DNA of 64,000 bases from contig JARLHL010000010.1 of the NCBI GenBank assembly GCA_031292275.1, positions 1 through 64,000 on the forward strand, given 5' to 3'. A model generated the notes under the pieces. That model was not told the DNA's origin. It saw only the letters and a list, made by a program, of their open reading frames with translations, and did no database searches. Below, in pieces: positions 27,905 to 36,311 of the stretch. Numbering within the stretch: position 1 is the stretch's first letter; every line of letters begins with the position of its first letter. The translations under genes and the position numbers were made by a program. Source of the stretch: Desulfocapsaceae bacterium (GTDB taxonomy: Bacteria > Desulfobacterota > Desulfobulbia > Desulfobulbales > Desulfocapsaceae).

Positions 27905-28394
27905 AGGAAATTGGTATTGTCCACTCCTTGGACTTTAGGTCACCTTGGAATTTGCCTATTCGCCCGATCTCTGCGGTATGCTCAAAATTTTATCCTCGGG
28001 ATATTCTGTATATACCCGCAATAAAATTTCTCACATGCCTCGATCTCGAACGAAAAATCTAATTTTTCAAGGTACCCTTTACAGGGTATGCGACAAGGAG
28101 TTCGACTTCGATAGGACAGAGGCGATCATGCCAATACGTACGAGTCGACATTTTTTGTAATCCGGCAAATGATTGAGAGCAAAGGCAATGGATGACTGGC
28201 AGCAATACGACACATATGTTAAGCAATTTTGAGGCCAAGTCCCTAAGACAGGCCACCACTTCATACAAGCTTCTGTTTTTAAAAATAATTATCTGCAAGG
28301 CACGTGCCGGGATTCATCAGTTGCTTTTAAATAGTGGTCATATTTGCCCATGTGGTGAAATATGACCACTATTTTTACCGGCGGAACCCGTCAG
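27905..28394. other. Gene-free spacer with a strong palindromic repeat
   Basis: No gene is supported here; short frames on both strands lack binding sites and motifs. The main structure is the palindromic repeat near 28336, listed separately. Confidence 0.4.
28329..28374 (+). repeat. Palindromic repeat, copy 4, in a 17-bp-arm hairpin
   Basis: The core 28336-28367 matches the repeat family (GGTCATATTTGCCC then ATGTGGTGAAATATGACC). Here the arms extend to a perfect 17-base inverted repeat, 28329-28345 against 28358-28374, with a 12-base loop. Four further T residues are mixed into the right flank, so it could also act as a terminator. It lies in the spacer upstream of the RelA/SpoT-domain gene. 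Confidence 0.7.
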
Positions 28395-28490
28395 CATATT
28401 GACGGCAGTCCATCGATCTCATCCACTTGAACGAAGACAGTCAACTCCTTGCTCGATACCGTTGCTGTAATGCTCGAAGACCGTATATAT
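28395..28490 (-). pseudogene. Relic of a second ndvB-like gene
   Basis: The segment is clearly similar to 19501-19590 inside ndvB. Read on the minus strand it encodes YTVFEHYSNGIEQ and then, after a one-base insertion, ELTVFVQVDEIDGLP, against TVFEHNSNGIEQELTVFVPVNESSG in the intact gene. Only about 90 bases are recognisable. It is a frameshifted fragment, not an expressed gene. The remaining bases to 28642 hold nothing I can identify. Confidence 0.7.
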
Positions 28491-28642
28491 CTGTCCCCGT
28501 TTCCTCTCTGTGGATTACCTTACGGACAGTATTCCTCGCCAACCCTAATCCTTGATCGCCTTGCCTTCCGCAAATGATATCGTCGTATTTTTGCTGTGGT
28601 CTTCACTCGTAACATCCTCCATTACCTGCTGCGCCAATTATC

Positions 28643-29008
28643 TTACACCTTTGGCGGTTCAGGTATTGGCATCCAGTAAGTCGGAGGGGCCCACATTACT
28701 GCAAACGATTGATATTTACCTTCATTGTCAATCCAGCCTTCTGTCCATTCCTTTTTAGTCTCATCCCACTGACAATTCGTCACCCTATAACCATTTATCC
28801 ACAAATCGACCGCGCTCCCGTTCTTCGGCGCGCTTGCTATATCATGCCAGGGATTGGAGCGCCGGTTCCATTTTTCGGCAGCTTCTTTTTCTGATCCGCA
28901 GGGATCACTGCTAACGAAACATCTGTTGCAAATAACGGTATAATCTTCTTCCATTTGGCGAAATACTGACTCTGATCCGCAGAACGGGCAGGGGTTGAGT
29001 ATTGTCAT
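28643..29008 (-). CDS. Phage-type Lar-like zinc ribbon fused to DUF551
   Basis: The ATG at 29008 follows AAGGAGAA and gives 121 residues. The N-terminal half (MTILNPCPFCGSESV ... VICNRCFVSS ... EAAEKWNRR) is a Lar-type restriction-alleviation zinc ribbon with two CxxC pairs. The C-terminal half (PWHDIASAPKNGSAVDLWING ... PTYWMPIPEPP) is a DUF551 domain. Both are typical of prophages. An upstream ATG at 29053 is rejected because its first 15 codons are the tail of the amidohydrolase relic. The intact frame amid decayed genes suggests a more recent arrival. Confidence 0.75.
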   Translation of the reverse strand: MTILNPCPFCGSESVFRQMEEDYTVICNRCFVSSDPCGSEKEAAEKWNRRSNPWHDIASAPKNGSAVDLWINGYRVTNCQWDETKKEWTEGWIDNEGKYQSFAVMWAPPTYWMPIPEPPKV

Positions 29009-29029
29009 CGCTTTTCTCCTTCGGCAATT

Positions 29030-29690
29030 GGCAAAATATTCTGCAATAGCCATTGTCGTATCCAGCCAGAGGTTGTCATATTTATCAATGAGTTTCTAGT
29101 AGGCTGAGGTTTCATCAATTTTCAAATGAGGCACACATATTTTCAAGTCCGGAAAATCCTGTAAAACATGCTCTGATTTTTCTGCACTACAAATCTCATA
29201 TGGATCACAACGGCAAGCTGTGCTTTTCGGTTCTCTTCCAACATGCATGACAACGGGTTTATTATGTGACCGGCAGCACTCATACTCATGCAGGCAATTC
29301 ACATCATCCTGTTCCTATTGAAGCATTGGACATGAGCGTGTAATATCAGAGTTCTAAATCCTGAAGCAAAACCCTCTTGCAATATACTTCAGGCATTTTT
29401 TTCACCAGGATATACGGTGGCCAGCCCTGTAACTCAGCTGTCATACCCAATGCATTTTTCCACCATGTATTTGTTTAACTCATTTGCAATCCATGGTTTA
29501 TGAGCGTACTGAAATGCAATGATATGCTGAATACCGTGGGATAACAGAAATGCAATCACCTGAAAAAATGTCAGCCGATATCTAATGTGCCATCCATTTT
29601 GGTCAAACCATTTCCATACTGCAGAAAAAAAGTTCTGGGGGAGAATATGTACATGGGCATCAATGATGGCGGGCAGATCTGCTCTTGCAT
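29030..29690 (-). pseudogene. Decayed amidohydrolase-family gene
   Basis: Pieces of one amidohydrolase-2 protein appear in successive frames: ADLPAIIDAHVHILPQNFF, then LTFFQVIAFLLSHGIQHIIAF up to a TGA, then VTGLATVYPGEKN, SILQEGFASGFRTLILHAHVQC, then KPVVMHVGREPKS with HVLQDFPDLKICVPHLKIDE, a stop, and KLIDKYDNLWLDTTMAIAEYF. The metal-binding HxH (DAHVHI) is present, but at least two frameshifts and three stops break the gene, and the C-terminal part is missing where the Lar/DUF551 gene begins. It directly follows the cupin gene. The 68-residue open frame at 29096-29302 is one of these pieces, not a gene. Confidence 0.8.
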
Positions 29691-30007
29691 CACAAATAGT
29701 CCTTTCTTGGCGGACTGAATACGTCTAAAACTTGCCCTTGATCTATGATTTCGATGCGATACTCAACATCGCGCGAAAGAGTGTAAGAATCGCCAGGACC
29801 TATCACCTGATCATTTTTCCCGAACACAATTCTATACTTACCTGAGATAACATAACCGCTCTGTTTATTAGGATGTTTATGGAACGGCACATTATCTTCT
29901 TTTTTATAAAGCATCTTAGCTATCATTGATTCAGGACCATGCGATAGTAAGACGAAATCAACCCCGAGAAAGTTCCTGCTTTGTGCATTTTCTGATTTGA
30001 CGATCAT
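29690..30007 (-). CDS. Single-domain cupin protein
   Basis: The 105-residue protein shows the cupin motifs VPFHKHPNKQSGYVISGKYRIVFG and VIGPGDSYTLSRDVEYRIEIID, with histidines that could bind a metal. Small cupins of this type can be sensors, isomerases or dioxygenases; no function can be set. GGAGATGA precedes the ATG. It may have formed an operon with the amidohydrolase, now a relic, that follows it. Confidence 0.75.
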   Translation of the reverse strand: MIVKSENAQSRNFLGVDFVLLSHGPESMIAKMLYKKEDNVPFHKHPNKQSGYVISGKYRIVFGKNDQVIGPGDSYTLSRDVEYRIEIIDQGQVLDVFSPPRKDYL

Positions 30008-30117
30008 GTCATCTCCTTTCGGGAATTTGGCATAAGTTTTCGAGAATTGGCTGCGATATTAGATTCTTGCAACCTATTTGCGTCTGCCGGCTATTTTCGG
30101 TTCTCAGGCCTTGACGA

Positions 30118-30300
30118 TAGAGTATGGTGACCATATGCGATGTATTGGTGAACTGTAGCCCTTCCGCAACAAAAAGGTATTCCAGAGTAAACAAAATTCC
30201 AGCAGCGAGCCCCGGAAGCCATTTGCCATTGTCAGCAGCAGCGGAAATTCTTTTGTACGCAGATAACCTGAATCAATGGCGGACGATAAACACAATTGCG
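30118..30300 (-). pseudogene. DMT (EamA) permease fragment
   Basis: One minus-strand frame reads GKWLPGLAAGILFTLEYLF followed by VAEGLQFTNTSHMVTILY, closely resembling a helix pair of EamA-family drug/metabolite transporters (usual form LFVAEGL...TSASHMVVFLYT). The match ends abruptly at both sides and no start codon belongs to it. It is a remnant of about 50 codons. Confidence 0.6.
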
Positions 30301-30322
30301 TACAAGGTGTTTGAGACTCTAT

Positions 30323-30793
30323 TCACGATGCTCTCTTATTCAAAGAGTGAGCTGTACTGTTAGAAAGTAACATTTTTCCGGTAGCGGTCAAGACTTCCTC
30401 ACCTTTCTGGTTGCTGCATTTTGCCTCCAACACCGCAATGCCGCCGTCTAACTTTGGTTTGTCAATTTTATCGGTAATGGTCCAGCAGGTGGTAATTGTG
30501 TCTCCGATCCGGATAGGTCCAATAAATCTGCAATTATGCTCAAGATAGGCAATTGCGGCTTCCCCGAAGAAATTACCTATTGAAGCTGAAACCATTGCAC
30601 CTGAAATAGGACCGTGCAATATTCGAGAGCCAAATCGGGAATTACGGCTAAATTCCTCGTTAACATGCAGTGGATTGAAATCGCCAAAAAGTCCAGCCCC
30701 TAATACTAAATGGGATTCTGTGACAGTCATTGTTGCACCGAACGCGTCACCAATTGTAATTTCATTATAGGCTTTACCCGAATTGAGATGCAT
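30323..30793 (-). CDS. MaoC-like (hot-dog fold) dehydratase
   Basis: The ATG at 30793 follows GGAGGAG, so the longer frame beginning at 30841 is not used. The 156-residue protein has the MaoC hydratase core: GDFNPLHVNEEFSRNSRFGSRILHGPISGAM, with the catalytic Asp and His of the D-x4-H hydratase motif. Such enzymes hydrate trans-2-enoyl-CoA to (R)-3-hydroxyacyl-CoA. A TetR-type operator-like site lies in its promoter region and the TetR gene lies just upstream, so repression by that protein is likely. Confidence 0.82.
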   Translation of the reverse strand: MHLNSGKAYNEITIGDAFGATMTVTESHLVLGAGLFGDFNPLHVNEEFSRNSRFGSRILHGPISGAMVSASIGNFFGEAAIAYLEHNCRFIGPIRIGDTITTCWTITDKIDKPKLDGGIAVLEAKCSNQKGEEVLTATGKMLLSNSTAHSLNKRAS

Positions 30794-30817
30794 TTCTCCT
30801 CCTAGTAACGGATAACA

Positions 30818-30834
30818 ATACGACCGGCCGGTAT
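30818..30834. promoter_or_regulatory. Probable TetR operator, maoC side
   Basis: ATACGACCGGCCGGTAT holds the palindrome ACCGGCCGGT and its complement strand reads ATACCGGCCGGTCGTAT, similar to the site before the TetR gene. It lies 25 bases upstream of the MaoC start. Confidence 0.5.
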
Positions 30835-30879
30835 ATTTCAATTGAATAAAAAATCATCAATTGAAAAATTGAGTATCCA

Positions 30880-31476
30880 TTATTTCTTTATCTGCTCAAT
30901 ATAATTAGTACATTGGGAAATGGTTGTGTGCACAACATTCATATCCTTACTTGCAGCGTACAGCGCGGCACAACCACAAAGTGCGATTAATATAAAATCC
31001 GATATTTCATTGATACTGAGGGCTGGCTTTAACATCTGTTTTTCATCTGCTTCAATCAACCATCTCGTGAGCAGTTTTGAAAAACCGAACATGCCATCCA
31101 TAATTTGGCTGCTCTTGGAATTGGATTGTCCCGCCAGTTCCACGAGCATATTTAAAAAAATACATCCACCTTCAAAAACATTCCCCCCAAGATAGACCTC
31201 CAACTCATTTTCAAGTGTTTTTTGGATTCGTTTTACTGGATCATGTATTGATCGAGTATCTTTAAGCACGATCCTTTTCCAAATCTTTACAGCCTCATCA
31301 TAAGTCGCATCCCAGATGTCATCTTTACTTTCAAAGTGACCGTACAACCCGCCCTTCGTTAAATTTACAGCCTCCATAATATCTCTGAGTGAAGTATTAT
31401 AGAAACCTTTGACGGAAAACAACTGCAGGGATTCGTCTATAATTTTTTGCTTTGTTGTGAAACCTTTCTGATGCAT
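30880..31476 (-). CDS. TetR/AcrR-family repressor
   Basis: Start set at the ATG at 31476 after GAGGAGGG; the longer frame to 31578 includes promoter sequence. The 198-residue protein has an N-terminal helix-turn-helix (KQKIIDESLQLFSVKGFYNT, LRDIMEAVNLTKGGLYGHFESKDDIW) and a ligand-binding C-terminal domain (GGCIFLNMLVELAGQS). Regulators of this type next to MaoC proteins often respond to acyl-CoA or related ligands; that is inference. An operator-like palindrome overlaps its promoter, suggesting autoregulation. Confidence 0.88.
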   Translation of the reverse strand: MHQKGFTTKQKIIDESLQLFSVKGFYNTSLRDIMEAVNLTKGGLYGHFESKDDIWDATYDEAVKIWKRIVLKDTRSIHDPVKRIQKTLENELEVYLGGNVFEGGCIFLNMLVELAGQSNSKSSQIMDGMFGFSKLLTRWLIEADEKQMLKPALSINEISDFILIALCGCAALYAASKDMNVVHTTISQCTNYIEQIKK

Positions 31477-31497
31477 ACCCTCCTCGCAATAAAATAC

Positions 31498-31511
31498 ATA
31501 CCGGTCGGTAT
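31498..31511. promoter_or_regulatory. Probable TetR operator, tetR side
   Basis: ATACCGGTCGGTAT lies 22 bases upstream of the TetR start and shares the ATACCGGYCGGT core with the site before the MaoC gene. The arms ATACC and GGTAT are symmetric. Confidence 0.5.
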
Positions 31512-31636
31512 ATATTTTATATAAATATTGTCCTCGGCATTTGTCAACATTTATTATCTGCGCCAACGACCATATCAAGAAAGTACAAAATGGATGCCGG
31601 GACGGGCACGATCATACAATCTGGCACCGGTCAGGA

Positions 31637-31991
31637 GAAAGGGATATCCTTCTCCTGAACTGTCGTCTCAACGTTAATGCGCTCAAGTTGACGTTTCCTG
31701 ATAGCCTTCAGCCGCAACCCGGCTTCGACTGTCTCCTTTAACAACTCCTTCGTACCGGCCTCACCAATTCGTTGACGCCAACCTGGGCATGCTGGAAGGA
31801 TGAATCGGCAAGTCATGTTCGAAAAACTTCATGCCGCTCAGAAATTGCCAGTATGGATTTTCATCCCAGCCACTTGCAGCCTCTTCATCACTGAGGTCGC
31901 AGGAATATCGCAGGAATATTTGAGATAATGCAAGGCAACCATCAAACGGGTGCTGATTGCCGGTCGGCCATTATTAGAGCAAAAGGATACT
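31637..31991 (-). pseudogene. IS5-type transposase relic
   Basis: Three frames in turn read GRPAISTRLMVALHYLKYSC, then DLSDEEAASGWDENPYWQF with FFEHDLPIHPSSM, then WRQRIGEAGTKELLKETVEA with VETTVQEKDIPFS. This is the N-terminal half of an IS5-like DDE transposase with two frameshifts. The catalytic part is absent. Confidence 0.75.
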
Positions 31992-32140
31992 CTGAATACT
32001 GCTTAAAATTTTTGCCAGGCAACTGCCCATGTTCATTTCATGAGTAGATAACCGGGATTGATGATGTTCGCAGGCTCAGATTGGAACAAATCGTATTGTC
32101 GATTTTGCTGAGGCGATTTCTTTGGTTTCACGACTGAAAA

Positions 32141-32482
32141 TTGCGAGAAGATGAATCATGGCTACCTGATATCCTGCAATTTATAGAACAATTTTCCAGC
32201 TATTATTCCTTATATTGCTGCTACATGAATCGTTTTTCAGAAGCGACTAAGATATTCAATCGGCGGCGTTCGGCCGTTCTTTCCTGCCCGGACAGGAAAG
32301 AAGATGAAGTTCAGAAATCCATCCTCGAAGAAATATTGGATTATACCCATTTGCATTGGGCTGTTGAGGGAGATTTGACGAGGAAAGCAATCTATCCAGA
32401 TGCCTATAATCATTGGCGGAAACATACAGAGTTCAGCAAGCTCGTTTATAAAAAAACAGAGACCTCAAAGAAGGACCGCTAA
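32141..32482 (+). CDS. Unassigned ORF (doubtful)
   Basis: An open frame of up to 113 codons from a TTG, or 85 codons from an ATG at 32225, encodes a charged product with VQKSILEEILDYTHLHW and DAYNHWRKHTEFSKLV. I recognise no family and no clear ribosome binding site precedes either start. It may be a small real gene or decayed DNA. Confidence 0.3.
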   Translation: MREDESWLPDILQFIEQFSSYYSLYCCYMNRFSEATKIFNRRRSAVLSCPDRKEDEVQKSILEEILDYTHLHWAVEGDLTRKAIYPDAYNHWRKHTEFSKLVYKKTETSKKDR

Positions 32483-32649
32483 GTGGTAATCTACCCCATT
32501 TGAGGTTTCTGTTCATTATCCAAGACAGCATGGGAAGCATCATATAAGAAGATGTACTGAAGATATATAAAGATTTTTACGGGCAATCTTTATGATACGC
32601 TAAAGCAAAATCAGACTCATTCAACCGGAAATACCCTGCCTCTTCTCTC

Positions 32650-32677
32650 TTGACTGAAGGTACAAATGTTGTACAAT
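32650..32677 (+). promoter_or_regulatory. Putative promoter of vapC-phd with overlapping palindromes
   Basis: TTGACT and TACAAT are spaced by 16 bases. The palindromes TTGTACAA (32669-32676) and ACAATTGT (32673-32680) overlap the -10 box and could bind the toxin-antitoxin complex for autorepression. Confidence 0.45.
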
Positions 32678-32716
32678 TGTCTTGAATAATCAATTTTCTC
32701 AAGTCAAAGGAGCACC

Positions 32717-33109
32717 ATGGAACTTGTCATCGATACATCTGCATTGATAGCAGTAATCGTTGCGGAACCCGAACGGGACACAATTATCGAAATAACAAAA
32801 GGAAATACTCTGATTGGGCCAGGCTCAATTCCATGGGAAATCGGCAATGCTTTTTCTGCGATGTTCAGGCAGAACAGGGTATCAATGAAGGAAGCAGACA
32901 AAGGTATAGAGATATTCAATACGATTCCAATACGATATATTGAACCGGATTTTTCTAAAATTTTGTATTTGTCCAAAGAAAACAGCATGTATGCGTATGG
33001 CGCATATTTTCTTGACTGCGCAATACGGCATAAAGCACCTTTATTGACACTTGACAAAAAACTCCGAGTCATTGCCGAAAACCTCAACATCGAAACTTTG
33101 GAGGTTTAA
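32717..33109 (+). CDS. vapC: VapC-family PIN-domain toxin
   Basis: AAAGGAG precedes the ATG. The 130-residue protein is a PIN-domain ribonuclease: VIDTSALIAV with the first acidic residue, IPWEIGNA with the conserved Glu, YFLDCAIRH with the third acidic position and LLTLDKKL with the fourth. Such toxins cleave tRNA or rRNA when freed from antitoxin. It is followed after one base by the antitoxin gene, the reverse of the usual gene order. Confidence 0.85.
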   Translation: MELVIDTSALIAVIVAEPERDTIIEITKGNTLIGPGSIPWEIGNAFSAMFRQNRVSMKEADKGIEIFNTIPIRYIEPDFSKILYLSKENSMYAYGAYFLDCAIRHKAPLLTLDKKLRVIAENLNIETLEV

Positions 33110-33110
33110 A

Positions 33111-33329
33111 ATGCAGGTATATTCCTATTCAGAAGCCAGGCAAAAATTGGCAACAGTGTTGAAGCAGGCTGAACGTAGTGGAAAAATTTTCATCCGTAGA
33201 AAAGATGGTAGAACGTTTGCTCTTACCCCGGAAACAATGGCTGCATCTCCGCTTGATGTTCCTTCAATAAAGGCCAGGGTCACGACTAACGAACTAGTTG
33301 ATATTATAAGAGAAGGAAGGGAACGTTAG
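33111..33329 (+). CDS. Phd/YefM-type antitoxin
   Basis: The 72-residue protein begins MQVYSYSEARQKLATVLKQA, a prevent-host-death family DNA-binding fold, followed by FIRRKDGRTFALTPE and a C-terminal tail that would wrap the toxin. GGAGGT lies within the last codons of the toxin gene, so translation is coupled. An earlier in-frame start at 33051 lies inside vapC and is not used. Confidence 0.82.
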   Translation: MQVYSYSEARQKLATVLKQAERSGKIFIRRKDGRTFALTPETMAASPLDVPSIKARVTTNELVDIIREGRER

Positions 33330-33504
33330 CAGTAGAAATATTAACTTGCTGAAATTATATCGTAAATCATCTTGGAAATGACAATGTTGATGCTTGTCAT
33401 TATCCGCGAGCTTTAACACCTCAGGAAGTATTAACCAAAGGCTTTCCAGATTTGATGTATATTGCCACTTTGAATCCACAGGCCTGAGTATCGCTGCACC
33501 GATG
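33330..33504. other. Spacer between convergent genes
   Basis: No gene is seen. AATGACA and TGTCATT near 33377-33402 can form a hairpin between the convergent phd and radical SAM genes, but no T-run follows. Confidence 0.3.
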
Positions 33505-34779
33505 TCATGCTAACCAGGTAGGCCGACTCGCGGTCCAATCAGTGACGGTCTCGCGGAGCCAGGGTTCAAGATCACGACGTATATAGAATCGGGGGTGCAG
33601 AAGGTCGTCTGCGAAGTCGATCGTGCCGTCGGCCCGGGCTTCGTCGGCCAGACGGGTATAAGGATAAATACGGATCCCCACAGTAACCTTTATGGCCTCA
33701 AGGTTAAGGCTCTCGGCAAAGCGAAGGCTCTCCATCACTGTTTCCTTTGTTTCCTTAGGTCCACCGAGGAGGAGAAAGCCCATTCGGCGAATTCCTGCGT
33801 CGCCGAACATTTGGGAAGTGTGACGCACATCCTCGGGATCGAAGCGTTTTCCAATCCAAGAGAGGATCTGGGGGTGTCCGCTTTCAAATCCCAGAGACAC
33901 CTCGGTGCAGCCTGCCTGGGCCATGGCCTGGACGAGAGCGGGGTCGGTCCGGCAGGGGTAAAATATAGCCCGCCATTTGAGTTCAAGATTTGCTTCAATG
34001 AGGCGGTCGCAGAGCTGTCGAGCGTGGTTTGGTGGCAGGTTGAAGGTGTTGTCCACAAAGAAGATCCGTCGAAAGCCGGCGTCTCGCCACCGGCTAAGCT
34101 CTTTCACCACAACATCGATTCCCCGCATCCGGACCTGAGCTCCTTCGATGCAGGCTGTGGCGCAGTAGCTGCATCGTAAAGGGCATCCTCGCCGTGTCTG
34201 GAAGGGTAGAAAGTAGGAAGGGTCTTTAAACCTTTCCACATTAAAGATCGTAGGGTCCGGAAAGGGCAAGTCGTCAAGGCGGGTAATAAAGGTTCGGGGA
34301 GTCCGACAGCCTTTTCCGCGAATGTAGAGGCCAGGAACCCCCGAAGGATCCCCATTGGCCGCGAGAGTTTCAAGGAGAGTGACGAAAGAAGCCTCACCCT
34401 CTCCCTGGATCCCCATATCGGCACCGAGAAACTCCAAAGCGCTCTCGGGGAACATGCTGTATCCGGCACCACCAAGAATCACCAGGGCATGGGACAGAGC
34501 CTTGCATTGTGCCACTACATAGCGGGCAGCCTCCAGAAGAAAACGGGATCCGGTGCTCATCTGGTCGTCCACGTTGCGGATTGAGATGCCGATCGCCTGG
34601 GGACGGTTTTCAGCAATGGCAGAGGAAAGGGCTGCCTCCGGGGCGTCCTCAATCATGAGATCAAGAAATCGGACCTGATGGCCGGCTTTCTGGGTGGCAG
34701 CAGCCACAAGGCCCAGACCTATGGGCAGGGTCGGCATGTTGATCGTTTCTGTATTTGCGGAGATGAAAAGGACGTTCAT
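33505..34779 (-). CDS. B12-binding radical SAM protein
   Basis: AGGAGGATAACG precedes the ATG. The 424-residue protein has an N-terminal cobalamin-binding Rossmann domain (about 1-150; NMPTLPIGLGLVAAATQKAGH, GGAGYSMFPE, GEGEASF) and a radical SAM domain with the CxxxCxxC motif in RRGCPLRCSYC near 199-207, followed by VDNTFNLPP and SLGFESGHP. Family members methylate unactivated carbons or phosphinates or perform ring contractions. The substrate is unknown and no biosynthetic partner lies next to it; the efflux operon is upstream on the same strand. Confidence 0.88.
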   Translation of the reverse strand: MNVLFISANTETINMPTLPIGLGLVAAATQKAGHQVRFLDLMIEDAPEAALSSAIAENRPQAIGISIRNVDDQMSTGSRFLLEAARYVVAQCKALSHALVILGGAGYSMFPESALEFLGADMGIQGEGEASFVTLLETLAANGDPSGVPGLYIRGKGCRTPRTFITRLDDLPFPDPTIFNVERFKDPSYFLPFQTRRGCPLRCSYCATACIEGAQVRMRGIDVVVKELSRWRDAGFRRIFFVDNTFNLPPNHARQLCDRLIEANLELKWRAIFYPCRTDPALVQAMAQAGCTEVSLGFESGHPQILSWIGKRFDPEDVRHTSQMFGDAGIRRMGFLLLGGPKETKETVMESLRFAESLNLEAIKVTVGIRIYPYTRLADEARADGTIDFADDLLHPRFYIRRDLEPWLRETVTDWTASRPTWLA

Positions 34780-34880
34780 TGTGCGTTATCCTCCTGTCTG
34801 GAGAAGATCTTTTCCATTTGCTGGTTGTGCAATTTACCTGAGCCACTTCTTCCCGTTGATTTCAGACATTCCAGACTTCT

Positions 34881-36311
34881 TCAGGGCGATGGGGCAGGAT
34901 TTTCCGCAACGGCCCCGTCCTCTGCATGCCAGCCTCCCCCCACGGCCTTGACCAGGTGAACGCTTGCCGTCAGCCGGCGGGCCGTAATTGAAACAGCGGC
35001 CAGTCTGGCCTGCAGCTCTCCGTTTTGGGCCACGGCCACATCAAGATAGGTGGCAAGGCCACCCTGATACCTGTTAAAAGCCTGTGCAAGCTGGCGCCTG
35101 GCGGCGGAAACAGCCGCCGTCTGCGACCGGTCTTCCTGCTCCAGCCGGTGCAGGGCGGCCAGATTATCCTCAACTTCGCCATATGCGTTTAAGACCGTCT
35201 GACGGTAGCCCGCCACCGTCTGCTCATAGACGGCTTTGGCTTCGTCGGTCATGGCCCGGATTTTTCCCCCGTCGAATACAGGGGCGGCAACGGACGGTCC
35301 CAGCGACCAGACCCGGCTCGGCTCCGTGAACAATTGCGGCACCGAACTGCTGGAAAAGCCCAGCATGGCCGCCAGGTTGAAATCAGGAAACCAGGCGGCC
35401 TCCGCCACGCCTACCTGGGCATTGGCCGCCGCCACCCGGCGTTCAGCCGCGGCGATATCCGGCCTGCGCTGCAAAAGAACGGAGGGAATGCCTGTTTCAG
35501 CCTTCGGCGGCACCTCCGGAAGTGAAACGGGCGCCATCTTGAAATCGCCGGGCGCCAGGCCGGCCAGAAGGGCGATGGCATGCTCCAGCCCGGCCCTTTG
35601 CAGGCGCATCTCCGTTGCCTGCGTCAGGGAGTTCTGCACCTGCAAATCAGCCTGCAAGACATCGCTTTCCGCTGCAACGCCGCCATCATAACGCTGACGC
35701 ACGATTTCGAGATATGTCCGGTTCGTTTCAACGGTCTTCTCCAGAATGTCCTGAGCCACATCGGATGCGCCCAGCATGAAATACGCATCCGCCATCTCAG
35801 CATGCAGGCTGAGAGCGAGAACCGCAAGGTCGTCGGCACTGGCCTGGGCCAGCGCCGTTCCGGCGGCCACACTGTTCCGCACACGCCCCCATATATCGAT
35901 TTCATAGGAGAGATCAGCACCCGCGGATACAGTATTATACAGGAGCCGGGGTGACGTATTGGCAATGGTGCCCGACAGCTGATTCCTGGTCGCAGATGCA
36001 TCTACGGTAAGGTCTGGGAAAAACATCGCCCTGGCCGCACGGACCTCGGCGCTGGCCTGATCATAGCGGGCCAAGGCGGCCTTCAGGTTCTGATTGGAGG
36101 CCTCGACCATCCCTTCCAGTTTATCCAGCCTGGGATCATGGAATATCTTCCACCATGCACCGCGCTCAAGGCCGTCGGCAGGCATTGCCTTAACCCAACC
36201 GGCGGACTCTCTATAGGCAGCAGGGGTCTGCACCTCCGGCTGTTTATACACAGGGGCCATCGAGCAGGCGGAAAGCATAAGCAAGGCTGCTGCCCAGAGA
36301 CGGTATCTCAT
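34881..36311 (-). CDS. Outer-membrane efflux lipoprotein (NodT/OprM family)
   Basis: The 476-residue protein has a lipoprotein signal with lipobox LLMLSAC (Cys16) and the two repeats of an outer-membrane factor (LEGMVEASNQNLKAALARYD near 70, QRRPDIAAAERRVAAANAQ near 280). It should form a trimeric outer-membrane and periplasmic tunnel. Its start overlaps the stop of the periplasmic adaptor gene by four bases, completing an RND-adaptor-channel operon. Confidence 0.93.
   Translation of the reverse strand: MRYRLWAAALLMLSACSMAPVYKQPEVQTPAAYRESAGWVKAMPADGLERGAWWKIFHDPRLDKLEGMVEASNQNLKAALARYDQASAEVRAARAMFFPDLTVDASATRNQLSGTIANTSPRLLYNTVSAGADLSYEIDIWGRVRNSVAAGTALAQASADDLAVLALSLHAEMADAYFMLGASDVAQDILEKTVETNRTYLEIVRQRYDGGVAAESDVLQADLQVQNSLTQATEMRLQRAGLEHAIALLAGLAPGDFKMAPVSLPEVPPKAETGIPSVLLQRRPDIAAAERRVAAANAQVGVAEAAWFPDFNLAAMLGFSSSSVPQLFTEPSRVWSLGPSVAAPVFDGGKIRAMTDEAKAVYEQTVAGYRQTVLNAYGEVEDNLAALHRLEQEDRSQTAAVSAARRQLAQAFNRYQGGLATYLDVAVAQNGELQARLAAVSITARRLTASVHLVKAVGGGWHAEDGAVAENPAPSP

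Noticed and set aside
29096-29302. 68-codon frame as a stand-alone small gene
   Set aside because: Its sequence is a middle segment of the broken amidohydrolase.
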